Shown piece by piece: positions 63,517-64,000 of a stretch of DNA of 64,000 nucleotides; position 1 is the first letter of the stretch, and each line of letters opens with the position of its first letter. This DNA is from Pseudoduganella ginsengisoli (lineage in GTDB: Bacteria; Pseudomonadota; Gammaproteobacteria; Burkholderiales; Burkholderiaceae_D). The notes beneath the pieces were generated by a model. The model did no database searches, had not been told where the DNA came from, and worked only from the letters and a program-made list of their open reading frames with translations. The translations under genes and the position numbers were made by a program. The stretch covers positions 62,001-126,000 of the forward strand of contig NZ_WNLA01000021.1 of the NCBI RefSeq assembly GCF_009720865.1. Reading direction: 5' to 3'.

Positions 63517-64000
63517 ATGCGCACAGAACACCACGTCATTTCCACTTCGCACGGCGGCGCCGTGCAACTGGCCAGCCTGCACTTCGGTACGCCGGGCGCA
63601 GGCAAAAAAGCGTACTTGCAGGCGGCGCTGCATGCCGATGAAGTCCCCGGCATGCTGGTGGCGCAATGCCTGCGCCAGCGCTTGCTGTCGCTGGAAGCGG
63701 CCGGCAAGATCCGCGGCGAAGTCGTGCTGGTGCCGGCCGCCAATCCCATCGGCCTGGCGCAAGCCATCCAGGGCACGCCGCTGGGCCGCTTCGACCTGTC
63801 CACCGGCATCAACTTCAACCGCGCCCATCCCCATGTGGGCGAAGCGCTGAAGTCCACGCTGCAGGGACGCCTGGGCGGCGACCCGGACGCCAATGTGCGG
63901 GAAATCCGCCGCCAGGCGCTGGCGCACATCCGCAGCCTGCAGCCGGCCAGCGATGCGGCGGCGCTGAAGCAGGTGCTGCTGTCGCTGGCCATCGATGCCG
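63517..64000 (+). CDS. Succinylglutamate desuccinylase/aspartoacylase-family zinc hydrolase, 5' part
   Basis: The frame from ATG 63517 stays open to the right edge (161 codons seen). The zinc motif HxxE appears in ALHADEVPGM (the HADE of residues about 39-42), followed by VVLVPAANPIGL, as in the AstE/AspA branch of the M14 superfamily. Such enzymes remove acyl or amino-acid groups from N-acyl amino acids or short peptides. There is no Shine-Dalgarno sequence, so translation may start near the transcript end. Divergence from the RpiR gene suggests it is under that regulator. The C-terminus is outside the window. Confidence 0.85.
   Translation, partial: MRTEHHVISTSHGGAVQLASLHFGTPGAGKKAYLQAALHADEVPGMLVAQCLRQRLLSLEAAGKIRGEVVLVPAANPIGLAQAIQGTPLGRFDLSTGINFNRAHPHVGEALKSTLQGRLGGDPDANVREIRRQALAHIRSLQPASDAAALKQVLLSLAIDA

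Noticed and set aside
1..64000. CRISPR arrays, tRNA or rRNA genes, insertion sequences, phage genes
   Set aside because: No regularly spaced repeats, cloverleaf-like segments, transposase or integrase motifs were found on reading; a tRNAscan and ISfinder search would settle it.

Overview
The window is GC-rich, densely coded bacterial DNA of Gram-negative type. It has a TonB-dependent receptor, an RND tripartite pump, DsbD, an outer-membrane beta-barrel protein and AcnB. Gene content and codon use fit a beta-proteobacterium, possibly Oxalobacteraceae (Massilia/Duganella/Janthinobacterium-like); that placement is inference and moderate at best. No tRNA, rRNA, CRISPR array or insertion sequence was seen.

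Positions 1-37812 are one co-directional biosynthetic gene cluster that begins left of the window. The assembly line reads: end of an upstream NRPS (carrier domain) / KS-AT-ACP-C-A-T / C-A-T-C-A-T-C-A-T-TE-TE. An MFS exporter follows. Next come five genes recognised as a 3,5-dihydroxyphenylglycine (Dpg) pathway: dpgA (type III PKS-like), dpgB, dpgC (cofactor-free dioxygenase), hpgT (aminotransferase) and dpgD. Export genes follow (NodT-like outer-membrane factor, adaptor, RND pump, and a two-gene ABC transporter), then a membrane-embedded M28 peptidase, a crotonyl-CoA carboxylase/reductase homologue and a SyrP/AsnO-like Fe(II)/2-oxoglutarate hydroxylase. A strong bidirectional terminator closes the cluster at 37817-37847. 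The genes suggest an acyl or peptidyl chain extended once by a polyketide unit, possibly from an unusual ccr-made extender, then by an aromatic residue, two unassigned residues and an Asn-like residue, possibly beta-hydroxylated. Dpg is used somewhere in the molecule. The Dpg pathway in a Gram-negative hybrid cluster is the most exciting part of the window.

Positions 37876-58176 are ordinary chromosome: acnB, a K+ channel, dsbD (with a perfect FNR-type box in the shared upstream region), an outer-membrane protein, a LysR regulator, an MFS pump, an alpha/beta hydrolase, an oxidoreductase/UPF0303/DeoR operon with a striking palindromic operator, a DJ-1/PfpI protein, a LytS/LytTR two-component pair divergent from an ABC transporter with an FtsX-like permease, a gamma-carbonic anhydrase and zwf.

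Positions 58235-64000 hold a probable peptide or cyanophycin scavenging locus: exported cyanophycinase, TonB-dependent receptor, RpiR regulator, and the start of an AstE/AspA-type zinc amidohydrolase that runs off the right edge.
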